From the NCBI RefSeq assembly GCF_900215505.1, contig NZ_LT907844.1, forward strand, positions 2,861,001 to 2,925,000: 64,000 nucleotides of DNA, written 5' to 3'. Below are positions 44,411 through 52,523 of this stretch, in pieces (position 1 is the stretch's first letter; the number at the start of each line of letters is the position of its first letter). Origin of the DNA: Cohaesibacter sp. ES.047. Lineage in GTDB: Bacteria > Pseudomonadota > Alphaproteobacteria > Rhizobiales > Cohaesibacteraceae. The position numbers and the translations under genes were made by a program. A model generated the notes under the pieces. The model was not told where the DNA came from and made no database searches. It saw only the letters and a list, made by a program, of their open reading frames with translations.

Positions 44411-45253
44411 ATGAAACTGTGTTCATTCTCAAAGGATGGTAAATCCTCATACGGTCTTGTCAACGATGCTGGAATCGTTGATCTCGGCAAACACTTTGAA
44501 GCGCGAACGCTGCGAGATTTTCTTGCAGCGAACAAAATGGAAGAGGCAAACACTCTTGTATCGGCAGAGGCAGACTATGCCTTTGACGACGTCGATCATG
44601 ATCCAGTAATCCCGAACCCCGACAAGATCATCTGCGTCGGCCTGAACTATCATGCACATATCGAGGAAACCGGTCGTGAGATAACGACCAATCCCGTGTT
44701 GTTTGCGCGCTATGCTGGGTCGCAGATCGGCCATGAAGCTCCACTGATCAAACCACTGGAATCCGACATGTTTGATTATGAGGGCGAAGTTGCTGTCGTC
44801 ATCGGAAAACAAGGTCGCAGGATCCCAGAGGCTGATGCATTGGACTATGTCGCAGGGTATGCCTGCTACAACGACGGGTCTGTGCGGGATTGGCAGAAAC
44901 ACACGCATCAGTTTATGCCGGGCAAGACTTTTGCGAACACGGGCAGCTTCGGTCCATGGATGGTGACCAGTGATGAGATCGTTGACCCTGAACAAATGCA
45001 CTTGCAAACCCGCCTCAACGGCGAGCTCGTGCAAGATACGTATGTGTCCAGGCTCGTTACGTCGATCCCTCGACTTATTGCCTACTGCTCCACCATCCTG
45101 CCCTTGTTGCCGGGTGATGTTATTGTATCGGGCACCCCGGGCGGAGTTGGCAGCAAACGTACGCCTCCTCTCTTCATGAAGGAAGGCGATGTCTGCGAAG
45201 TCGAAGTTTCGGGGATTGGTATCCTGAGAAATCCGGTTCGAGCAGAGGTCTAA
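44411..45253 (+). CDS. Fumarylacetoacetate hydrolase-family protein
   Basis: A 280-residue FAH-family enzyme. Metal ligands are E124, E126 (FDYEGEVAVVIG) and D155 (CYNDGSVRDWQ); IICVGLNYHAHIEE is the conserved active-site strand and LLPGDVIVSGTPGGVG the C-terminal signature. Members hydrolyse C-C bonds of 2,4-diketo acids or isomerise ring-cleavage products. In this operon it is the candidate hydrolase of the meta-cleavage product. It starts 31 bp after the hydroxylase. Confidence 0.9.
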   Translation: MKLCSFSKDGKSSYGLVNDAGIVDLGKHFEARTLRDFLAANKMEEANTLVSAEADYAFDDVDHDPVIPNPDKIICVGLNYHAHIEETGREITTNPVLFARYAGSQIGHEAPLIKPLESDMFDYEGEVAVVIGKQGRRIPEADALDYVAGYACYNDGSVRDWQKHTHQFMPGKTFANTGSFGPWMVTSDEIVDPEQMHLQTRLNGELVQDTYVSRLVTSIPRLIAYCSTILPLLPGDVIVSGTPGGVGSKRTPPLFMKEGDVCEVEVSGIGILRNPVRAEV

Positions 45254-45288
45254 TTGCGTATGCTGAAGACCCGTGAAAAGGTGGCAGA

Positions 45289-46101
45289 ATGACAACCGCA
45301 TTGACAATCAAAAATCGCAAAGGGAATGACAAGACAAATGGCGTGCGATCTTTGGTGCGCGGTCTTGCCATTCTGCGATACATCAACCGGGAGGGAGAGG
45401 TGCGGCCTGCTGATATTGCCAGAGATATTGGAATTCCTCGCCCGACCGTCTATCGCATGCTTGAAACGCTTGAAGAGCTTGGTTATGTCGTGTTCTCAGC
45501 AACCACGAGCCAAGTTCGTATCACGCGACTAGCTGCATCGCTTGGCGACGGCTATGTGATCACATCAGAATTGTGTCAGATCGCAGGGCCGCTCTTTGCT
45601 GAATATGCGAACAAAGTTATTTGGCCGCTTGATCTGACCGTCTACAACAATGCGGCCATGATCATCCAGGAGACGACACACGATCGCTCTCCCTTGTCCA
45701 TTGATCGGGGCATGACGGGCTATCGCTTGCCGGTGTTGCGCACGTCGGCAGGGAGAGCCTATCTCAGCTTTTGCCCTGAGGAAGAGTGCCAAATTATTCT
45801 TGATCACGTGCGTCGACTGGATGCACCAGAGGATAGACCCTTTCTGGAGCCAAACAGACTGAATAGCCTCTTGGCCGAAACAAGACAGCGGGGCATCGCT
45901 GTCAGGGACGGTGGAGAGTTCCGGTCTCGAACGGCGTCATTGGCTGTTCCTGTCCGAACGGAAGGCACGCTGCTGGGATGTGTTTCCCTTATTTGGATCA
46001 GAAGCGCAATGGACACAGAAACTGCGCTGCTGGATTTCGGGCCAATCTTGCAGCAAATTGCAGAACGAGTGGGCAGTTCCCTGCCGGGATCTATAGCATA
46101 A
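45289..46101 (+). CDS. IclR-family regulator of the meta-cleavage operon
   Basis: A 270-residue IclR regulator. The N-terminal winged HTH (LAILRYINREGEVRPADIAR, then IPRPTVYRMLETLEELGYV) is followed by an effector domain (VLRTSAGRAYLSFCPEEECQ). It is transcribed with, and directly after, the FAH gene, so it probably controls the TRAP-dioxygenase-hydroxylase-hydrolase genes and senses the aromatic acid or a metabolite. Confidence 0.9.
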   Translation: MTTALTIKNRKGNDKTNGVRSLVRGLAILRYINREGEVRPADIARDIGIPRPTVYRMLETLEELGYVVFSATTSQVRITRLAASLGDGYVITSELCQIAGPLFAEYANKVIWPLDLTVYNNAAMIIQETTHDRSPLSIDRGMTGYRLPVLRTSAGRAYLSFCPEEECQIILDHVRRLDAPEDRPFLEPNRLNSLLAETRQRGIAVRDGGEFRSRTASLAVPVRTEGTLLGCVSLIWIRSAMDTETALLDFGPILQQIAERVGSSLPGSIA

Positions 46102-46263
46102 ACCACGGTCTTTCAAAGTTTGAGGCCTTGCATGGGCAGGTTTTTTCAGTCTATCCAGATTTGTCAGAACACTTCGGATAGTGGTTTTTGAGGTAGAAGT
46201 GGCCTTGAGAACCCGGACAGCATGCCAAGATGCCTCCAACTAAGACGACCGGTTATCAGTCTT

Positions 46264-47031
46264 TTAGGGTAATACACGCGCCAATCCGCTCTGAACGCGC
46301 CGCATTTCTGGCAGATAGATATCGATCAGGTCTGCGGCGTCAGGCTGGACGGCTGCGACCGCGACATTGAGTGCAGCGCAGACTTTGCCGCGCTGTCCCA
46401 CCAGACCGATGGCGATGGCGCGAAGTCCGATTTCCACCTCCTGATCGAGCAGGGCATAGCCTTGCTCACGAACGCGGGCCAACTCCTCGAGGATCAATTC
46501 GGTATCCGTCAAGCTGAAGGGGGTGCGCGGGACCAGCTCGCAGCTTTCGATCAGGGCGCGGGCTTCATCCTCGGGCAGAGATGACAACAGGACCCGCCCC
46601 ATCGATGTGCAATGGACGGGAAGGCGGGAGCCGGGCATAAGCCCGATGGACATGATCCGGCGTTGGGCGGCGCGGGCTATATAAACGATCTCATTGCCAT
46701 CGAGAATGGAAACGGAGCAGGACTGGCCGATGCGCTCGGAGAGCTTGTCGAGCCATGGCTGCACAATATGCGGCAGAGGCATTGATGACAGACCGGCAAG
46801 CCCCAGGCGCAGGGAACGGACAGCCAAGGTGAAATACTTGCCGTCATAATCGGCATAGCCCAGCGTGTGCAGGGTCAACAGACAGCGCCGGGCTGTGGCG
46901 CGATCAAGCCCAGTCTGTCGCGCCACATCCGTGATGCTCAATCGGGGGCAGTCAGCGCTGAAAGCCTCGATGACCTGCAGCCCCTTGGCCAGAGATGTCA
47001 CAAAGTCCGTGGATTTGTTTGTCATGCGCAC
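46264..47031 (-). CDS. pcaR: IclR-family regulator, PcaR-like
   Basis: A 255-residue IclR protein with strong similarity by eye to PcaR/PcaU/PobR regulators: LAKGLQVIEAFSADCPRLSI, then DRATARRCLLTLHTLGY, SCSVSILDGNEIVYIARAAQ and RRIMSIGLMPGSRLPVHCTS. PcaR activates beta-ketoadipate genes in response to beta-ketoadipate. It is divergent from pcaI with 117 bp between, where two 10-bp direct repeats are found. Confidence 0.85.
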   Translation of the reverse strand: MRMTNKSTDFVTSLAKGLQVIEAFSADCPRLSITDVARQTGLDRATARRCLLTLHTLGYADYDGKYFTLAVRSLRLGLAGLSSMPLPHIVQPWLDKLSERIGQSCSVSILDGNEIVYIARAAQRRIMSIGLMPGSRLPVHCTSMGRVLLSSLPEDEARALIESCELVPRTPFSLTDTELILEELARVREQGYALLDQEVEIGLRAIAIGLVGQRGKVCAALNVAVAAVQPDAADLIDIYLPEMRRVQSGLARVLP

Positions 47032-47046
47032 AAATCTATTTCAAGT

Positions 47047-47074
47047 TTGAACAAATGTCAAATGTTGAACAAAT
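47047..47074. promoter_or_regulatory. Direct repeats in the pcaR-pcaI control region
   Basis: TTGAACAAAT occurs at 47047-47056 and 47065-47074, 18 bp apart, between the divergent regulator and pcaI. PcaU-type regulators are known to bind repeated 10-bp sites, so these are probable operators. Confidence 0.6.
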
Positions 47075-47148
47075 TTATTGAAAGGATTTTCAATCGAGTC
47101 CTATCCTGATGGCGCCAAGCAAACCATGGCGACGAGGGAGGATAGAGA

Positions 47149-47856
47149 ATGGAAAAGACATGTGCGTCTGCGTCTGCGGCCGTCGCAGGCATTCCAGATG
47201 GGGCAACCATCATGGTGGGCGGCTTCGGGGGGGCGGGTGCGCCCATTGAGTTAATTCATGCCCTGGTAGACCATGGCCCAAAAAACCTGATCATCATCAA
47301 CAACAACGCGGGCAATGGTCACGTCGGGATTGCTGCGATGATCGAACAGGGCATGGTCCGGAAAATGGTCTGTTCTTTCCCCCGGTCTGCCGATCCCAGA
47401 GCCTTTACCGAGCGATATCTCGCCGGAGAGATCGAGCTGGAACTGGTCCCGCAAGGCACGCTGGCCGAACGCATCCGCGCCGGTGGTGCAGGCATTCCCG
47501 CTTTTTACACGCCCACGAGTTATGGAACCGAACTGGCCGAGGGCAAGCCGGTGGCTGAGTTTGACGGCCGGATGTACGTACAGGAGCGGTGCCTGAAAGC
47601 CGATTATGCTCTGATCAAGGCCGAGGTGGGCGATCCCATGGGCAATCTCACCTATCGCATGGCCGCGCGCAATTTTAATCCTCTGATGGCTTCGGCAGCG
47701 AGCTGCAGCATCGCGCAGGTGACCCGACTGGTTCCGGCCGGGGAGATCTATCCCGAACAGGTCATCACGCCGGGTATCTTCGTGAATTCGCTCGTCGAAA
47801 TCAGCGATCCCGCTCAGGAAGAAATGCTCAACCGTATGGAGGCGGTCTATCCATGA
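47149..47856 (+). CDS. pcaI: 3-oxoadipate CoA-transferase subunit A
   Basis: A 235-residue alpha subunit of the CoA-transferase family I. DGATIMVGGFGGAGAPIELI is the CoA-binding glycine-rich start, and VPQGTLAERIRAGGAGIPAF is the conserved PcaI/AtoD stretch. It transfers CoA from succinyl-CoA to 3-oxoadipate together with PcaJ. The 3' end overlaps pcaJ by four bases. The pca assignment over acetoacetate transferase rests on the PcaR-like gene and the PcaF-type thiolase around it. Confidence 0.88.
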   Translation: MEKTCASASAAVAGIPDGATIMVGGFGGAGAPIELIHALVDHGPKNLIIINNNAGNGHVGIAAMIEQGMVRKMVCSFPRSADPRAFTERYLAGEIELELVPQGTLAERIRAGGAGIPAFYTPTSYGTELAEGKPVAEFDGRMYVQERCLKADYALIKAEVGDPMGNLTYRMAARNFNPLMASAASCSIAQVTRLVPAGEIYPEQVITPGIFVNSLVEISDPAQEEMLNRMEAVYP

Positions 47857-48530
47857 TGGACGATATCAAGCTTTCCAGCGCTCAAATCGCATGGCGTGCA
47901 GCGCAAGACATGGAAGATGGTGCCTATGTGAATCTCGGCATCGGTTTCCCCGAAATGGTCGCCCGCTTCAAACCAGAGGATCGTGAAGTTGTCTTCCACA
48001 CTGAAAATGGCGTACTGGGCTTTGGCAAAGCGCCGCCCGAGGGCGAGGAAGACTGGGATCTGATCAATGCTGGCAAGAAAGCGATCACGCTGAAGCCGGG
48101 CTCTGCCTTCTTTCATCATGCCGACAGCTTCGCCATGGTGCGTGGTGGTCATCTTGATCTTGCGGTTCTGGGGGCCTATCAGGTCGCGCAAACTGGTGAT
48201 CTGGCCAACTGGTCGACCGGCAAGGGAGGCGTGCCCGCCGTCGGTGGCGCGATGGATCTGGTGCATGGCGCCAAGCGGGTGGCTGTCGTCACCGACCACG
48301 TTGCCAAGAATGGCAGCCCGAAGCTCGTGGACAAATGCACCATGCCGCTTACCGGGGTGGGCTGTGTGACGCGCATCTATACCTCGCTCGCAGTGGTCGA
48401 CATTAGCGATGGGCATTTCATCCTGCGCGAAAAGCTTGCGTCCCTTTCCTTTGATGATCTGCAAGCGATGACGGGCGCGCCACTCATCATTGACGGGGAT
48501 GTCTCCGATCTCGCTGTGCCGGTCCTGTAA
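47853..48530 (+). CDS. pcaJ: 3-oxoadipate CoA-transferase subunit B
   Basis: A 225-residue beta subunit. The catalytic Glu that forms the CoA thioester lies in HTENGVLGFG (usually SENG). LGIGFPEMVARF and GSAFFHHADSFAMVRGGHLD are typical of the family. It is translationally coupled to pcaI (ATGATGG junction). Confidence 0.9.
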   Translation: MMDDIKLSSAQIAWRAAQDMEDGAYVNLGIGFPEMVARFKPEDREVVFHTENGVLGFGKAPPEGEEDWDLINAGKKAITLKPGSAFFHHADSFAMVRGGHLDLAVLGAYQVAQTGDLANWSTGKGGVPAVGGAMDLVHGAKRVAVVTDHVAKNGSPKLVDKCTMPLTGVGCVTRIYTSLAVVDISDGHFILREKLASLSFDDLQAMTGAPLIIDGDVSDLAVPVL

Positions 48531-48540
48531 GGGGAAGATC

Positions 48541-49743
48541 ATGCCAGAAGCTTTTATTTGCGATTACGTACGCACGCCGATTGGCCGTTTTGCCGGCGCT
48601 CTCTCTTCGGTTCGGGCCGATGATCTTGCGGCCATCCCGCTTCGGGCTCTGATGGCAAAGCATGCCATCGATTGGTCAGAGGTCGACGATGTGCTGCTGG
48701 GGTGCGCCAATCAGGCGGGTGAGGACAATCGCAACGTCGCTCGCATGGCATCCTTACTGGCGGGACTACCCGACACTGTCCCAGGCTCGACCATCAACCG
48801 CCTGTGCGGCTCGGGCATGGACGCTATCATCAGCGCGGCGCGGGCAATCCGAGCCGGTGAGGCAGACCTGATGATTGCCGGTGGTGTGGAGAGCATGTCC
48901 CGTGCGCCGTTGGTGATACCCAAGGCCGAAACCGCTTTTTCCCGTGCCGCCGAAATTCATGATACCACCATCGGCTGGCGGTTCGTCAATCCTCTGATGA
49001 AGGCCCAATATGGCGTCGATTCCATGCCGGAGACAGCCGAGAATGTGGCCGATGAGTTCGGCATCGGGCGCGAGGATCAGGACCTGTTTGCCTTCAACAG
49101 TCAGCAGAAAGCGGCAGCCGCCATGGAAAATGGTCGCTTGGCGCAGGAAATCACGTCCGTGACCATCCCTCAGCGAAAAGGCGAGCCAATCGTGGTTGAC
49201 AAGGACGAGCATCCTCGCCCTTCAACGACGCTGGAGGCCTTGGCAAAATTGCGTGCGCCATTCCGAGACGGGGGCAGCGTGACCGCAGGCAACGCCAGTG
49301 GCGTCAATGACGGCGCAGCGGCTCTGTTGATCGCCAGTGAGGAAGCGATTGCGCGCCATGGTCTGGTGCCGATCGCAAGGATCGTCGGAGGTGCTGCTGC
49401 CGGGGTGCCGCCGCGCATCATGGGCTTTGGTCCGGCGCCTGCGTCAAAGAAACTCATGGCGCGGTTGGGTCTCAAGCAATCCAATTTCGATGTCATTGAA
49501 CTGAATGAAGCCTTTGCCAGTCAGGGGCTGGCGACCATGCGCGATCTGGGGATCGACGACAACGACCCCCGGGTCAACAAAAACGGGGGGGCAATCGCTA
49601 TTGGCCATCCGTTGGGAATGTCTGGCGCCCGGATAACGGGAACTGCGGCACTGGAGCTGGCCAATACGGGAGGCAAGCGGGCTCTGGCGACCATGTGCAT
49701 CGGTGTTGGACAAGGCATTGCCATCGCACTTGAGAGGGTCTGA
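48541..49743 (+). CDS. pcaF: 3-oxoadipyl-CoA thiolase
   Basis: A 400-residue thiolase. The active-site Cys lies in NRLCGSGMDAI, His in GGAIAIGHPLGMSGAR and the second Cys in ATMCIGVGQG. The stretch LLGCANQAGEDNRNVARMAS and the GWRFVNPLMKAQYGVDSMPE segment are characteristic of PcaF rather than general acetyl-CoA acetyltransferases. It splits 3-oxoadipyl-CoA into succinyl-CoA and acetyl-CoA. Ten bp after pcaJ, same operon. Confidence 0.93.
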   Translation: MPEAFICDYVRTPIGRFAGALSSVRADDLAAIPLRALMAKHAIDWSEVDDVLLGCANQAGEDNRNVARMASLLAGLPDTVPGSTINRLCGSGMDAIISAARAIRAGEADLMIAGGVESMSRAPLVIPKAETAFSRAAEIHDTTIGWRFVNPLMKAQYGVDSMPETAENVADEFGIGREDQDLFAFNSQQKAAAAMENGRLAQEITSVTIPQRKGEPIVVDKDEHPRPSTTLEALAKLRAPFRDGGSVTAGNASGVNDGAAALLIASEEAIARHGLVPIARIVGGAAAGVPPRIMGFGPAPASKKLMARLGLKQSNFDVIELNEAFASQGLATMRDLGIDDNDPRVNKNGGAIAIGHPLGMSGARITGTAALELANTGGKRALATMCIGVGQGIAIALERV

Positions 49744-49861
49744 CCGCTCTATTGCTCAAGCATGCGACTGGTTCAGGGCGCCGGGGAGACAGTGCCCTGC
49801 CGTGTCGGTCATCTGACCGGCTTTTCCAAAGCGTCAGCCGAGGAAATTAAGGAGGAGAAAG

Positions 49862-51181
49862 ATGGAAGCGATTACCAATTTTTCGGTACGCGTTGTGCAA
49901 CGCTACCTGCCCAGTGCCTATGTGCTGGCATTGATCCTGACAGCATTTGTGTTTTTCTTTGGCATGCTCACAACAGGGCATTCACCATTGGATATGGCCA
50001 ATTACTGGGGGACCGGCTTTTCCAAACTGTTCAAATTCGGCATGCAGATGACATTGGTCCTGATGACGGGCTATGTTCTGGCGATGACGCCGATCATGCA
50101 AACGGTTTTCACGGGCCTGACCAAATTGGCAGGCAATTGGCGTCAGGCCATCATCATCACCATCGTTACCAGTTTCGTATGCTATTACCTGAACTGGGGC
50201 TTCGGCATGGTCGCCGGTGCCATTCTGGCGCGTGAAATGGGGCGGAGGGTGAAGGTTCACTTCCCGCTCATCGTGGCGGCTGCTTATGGCGGCGAGTTGG
50301 TGCGCGGTCCATCTTCCTCCATCCCGCTGGTCATTGCGACGCCCAAGCATTTCATGGAAGAGGCGATTGGTATTGTGCCCGTCACCGAGACGCTCTATGC
50401 ACCGTGGAATATCTTTCTGACCGTTCTGCTGCTGGCGCTGCTGATCATTTTCTTCATGTTCCAGAAGCAGCCAGAGAAGATTGATCTGTTCACGAGTTCC
50501 GAGGAGGGTGCCAGTGCCGATGAGGAGATCGACCGGTCGCAGATGACACCTTCGGACCGGATCGAGAACAGCCGTATCCCGACCCTGTTCCTTGGGCTTC
50601 TGGTTGCGGTCTTCCTGATCAGCCAGATCATCACCAAAGGCTTCAGCATCAACCTCAACACGGTCATTCTGATCTTCCTTGGTCTCGGACTCTTGCTGCA
50701 CAAAAGCCCACACGCCTATCAGGGCGCTGCCGCCAAGGCGATTGGTGCGGCGCGAGGTATCATCCTGCAGTTCCCGCTCTATGCCGGTATTGCGGGTATG
50801 ATGACGCAATCGGGCCTCGTGCAGGATTTTTCCGAAGCGATCATTGCGGTGGCCACACCGACAAGTTTCCCGCTTTTGACCTTCCTGTCCGCCGGTTTGG
50901 TGAATTTCTTCATTCCCTCAGGCGGTGGGCAATGGGCCATTCAGGGGCCGATCATGATGGAAGCCGCTCATGCGTTGGGTGCTGACCCGGCCCAGACGAT
51001 CATGGCCTTTACCTGGGGTGATGGCTGGACCAACCAGATTCAACCCTTTTGGGCCCTGCCTTTGCTTGGTGTTGCGGGCCTTTCAGCCAGAGACATCATG
51101 GGGTATCTACTGATCTGGTTGCTGATATCGGGATTGGCCATCTCTGGCACCTTCGTCTTCGTAGCTGCGATGAGTGGCTGA
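49862..51181 (+). CDS. Short-chain fatty acid transporter family permease (AtoE-like)
   Basis: A 439-residue membrane protein with about ten predicted helices, of the AtoE (short-chain fatty acid transporter) family. Conserved pieces are YYLNWGFGMVAGAILAREMG near the middle and VNFFIPSGGGQWAIQGPIMM near the C-terminus. AAGGAGGAG-type ribosome binding site precedes the ATG. Lying in the pca operon about 120 bp after pcaF, it may import 3-oxoadipate or a short-chain acid (inference). A terminator hairpin follows. Confidence 0.88.
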   Translation: MEAITNFSVRVVQRYLPSAYVLALILTAFVFFFGMLTTGHSPLDMANYWGTGFSKLFKFGMQMTLVLMTGYVLAMTPIMQTVFTGLTKLAGNWRQAIIITIVTSFVCYYLNWGFGMVAGAILAREMGRRVKVHFPLIVAAAYGGELVRGPSSSIPLVIATPKHFMEEAIGIVPVTETLYAPWNIFLTVLLLALLIIFFMFQKQPEKIDLFTSSEEGASADEEIDRSQMTPSDRIENSRIPTLFLGLLVAVFLISQIITKGFSINLNTVILIFLGLGLLLHKSPHAYQGAAAKAIGAARGIILQFPLYAGIAGMMTQSGLVQDFSEAIIAVATPTSFPLLTFLSAGLVNFFIPSGGGQWAIQGPIMMEAAHALGADPAQTIMAFTWGDGWTNQIQPFWALPLLGVAGLSARDIMGYLLIWLLISGLAISGTFVFVAAMSG

Positions 51182-51245
51182 GGCTACAGAGTGGTAGTGG
51201 GGGCAGTCGAAAAGGGCCTTAATCTACGCTAGATCCTGTTTTGAC

Positions 51246-51276
51246 AGGGGTGGTCCATCAATCATGGATCACCCCT
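51246..51276 (+). terminator. Hairpin terminator of the pca operon
   Basis: AGGGGTGGTCCAT (51246-51258) pairs with ATGGATCACCCCT (51264-51276), 13 bp with one G-T pair and a 5-base loop. The T-tract after it is weak. Confidence 0.65.
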
Positions 51277-51391
51277 ATTTGCTTCTAATCTTTGAATTTC
51301 CTGAGTTTTCTGAGCGCCCATCAAAGCTGTTTTTCACGGAATGTCCGGATCGCTAATTGTATTGCGCTTTACTGCCTGACATGTATTTGCT

Positions 51392-51423
51392 CCCTGAATC
51401 TCATTAATTGCGACATGCTTTAG
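51392..51423 (-). repeat. Solitary IS630 left terminal sequence
   Basis: The complement of this stretch reads CCTAAAGCATGTCGCAATTA and on through ATGAGATTCAGG, identical over about 32 bases to the left end (with flank) of IS630 copy 1 at 13551-13582. No transposase or right end lies nearby. It is a remnant or a non-autonomous derivative. Confidence 0.75.
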
Positions 51424-51526
51424 GTTCAAACCACTTACGCATTGAGGCGTCGTTAGGGCCCAACCTTCGAAGCTCTCAACATAGTTGCGGTGAAGCTAAT
51501 GTCACCTCCGTCCGCCAACCAGCCCA

Positions 51527-52279
51527 TCATCCCCGCTTGAACAATTCCATGTAATTGACATCGAGGTCTTTTGATCTGGACCATTTGCCGGTCAGGGGAT
51601 TGTAGGTTACGCCGACGCGTTCGACGAGGTCTAGGCCCGATGGGGCCATGGCGCGTTCGAGTTCGTCGGGGGTGACGAACTTGTCCCAGGAGTGCGTCCC
51701 CACGGGCAGCCAGCGCAGGATATACTCCGCGCCAATGATGGCAAGGGCGTGAGACTTGAGGGTGCGGTTCAGGGTGGCGACCACCATCAGGCCGCCGGGC
51801 TTGACCATGCTGGCGCTGGACTGCAAAAACAGCTCGATATCGGCGACATGCTCGACAACTTCCATGGCCAGCACCACGTCGAAGGTCTCGCCCGCTTCGG
51901 CAAGAGCTTCGGCCGTGTCGGCGCGATAGTCTATCTCAAGGCCGGTTTCTGCAGCATGGGTGGAGGCAATGGCGATGTTGGTCTCGGACGCATCAACGCC
52001 GACGACGTCGGCACCCATGCGATGCAGTGGTTCACAAAGAAGACCGCCGCCACAGCCGATGTCGAGGATGCGCAGGCCTTCAAGCGGGCGCATGGATTTG
52101 GCATCAAGCCCGAAGGTCTCCACCAGCTTTTCGCGAATATAGGCAACCCGTGTCGGATTGAACTTGTGCAAGGGGCGGAACTTGCCCGTCGGGCTCCACC
52201 ATTCCGCGGCCATGGCTGAAAAGCGTGCGACTTCAGCCTCGTCGATCGTGCTGCCTGAGAAGGTTGGACGGGATGTCAT
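51527..52279 (-). CDS. ubiG: Ubiquinone biosynthesis O-methyltransferase UbiG
   Basis: A 250-residue class I SAM methyltransferase. [20 protein letters not shown] is the SAM-binding motif [19 protein letters not shown] and [20 protein letters not shown] are UbiG signatures, as is [20 protein letters not shown]. It performs both O-methylations of ubiquinone synthesis. A TTG 13 codons upstream is an alternative start; the ATG at 52279 is preferred. It is divergent from lysC, a standard arrangement in Hyphomicrobiales. Confidence 0.95.
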   Translation of the reverse strand: MTSRPTFSGSTIDEAEVARFSAMAAEWWSPTGKFRPLHKFNPTRVAYIREKLVETFGLDAKSMRPLEGLRILDIGCGGGLLCEPLHRMGADVVGVDASETNIAIASTHAAETGLEIDYRADTAEALAEAGETFDVVLAMEVVEHVADIELFLQSSASMVKPGGLMVVATLNRTLKSHALAIIGAEYILRWLPVGTHSWDKFVTPDELERAMAPSGLDLVERVGVTYNPLTGKWSRSKDLDVNYMELFKRG

Positions 52280-52523
52280 GATGGTGCCTGCCAAGTTTTC
52301 CTGATGGGGATCTGTCAATTTTCTGTATGTCTACCTATACGCAGGACGACCCCCGGTTGGTTTTCCCATAGCTCCTCTGCTGAAGAGAAAAAGTCAAGGC
52401 TTTGAATGCTTGCAAGCCGCGCGTCTGCCGAGTATGACTAGGCCCGAAATCGCGGCAGGGCGAAAAAAGCACTTTGTCCCGCCGTTTGGAAAAGAACAGG
52501 ATAATGGCAGAAAGAGAGACTTG

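Larger units (their letters stand above)
51182..51526 (+). other. Intergenic region with terminator and orphan IS630 end
   Basis: Contains a hairpin at 51246-51276 and a stray IS630 terminal sequence at 51392-51423. No coding sequence recognised. This is the junction between the catabolic region and the core genes beginning with ubiG. Confidence 0.6.

Noticed and set aside
47149..48530. Assignment of the CoA-transferase as AtoDA (acetoacetate) because of the AtoE-like permease
   Set aside because: The thiolase carries PcaF-specific stretches and the divergent regulator is PcaR-like, so the beta-ketoadipate role is favoured, though not proven.
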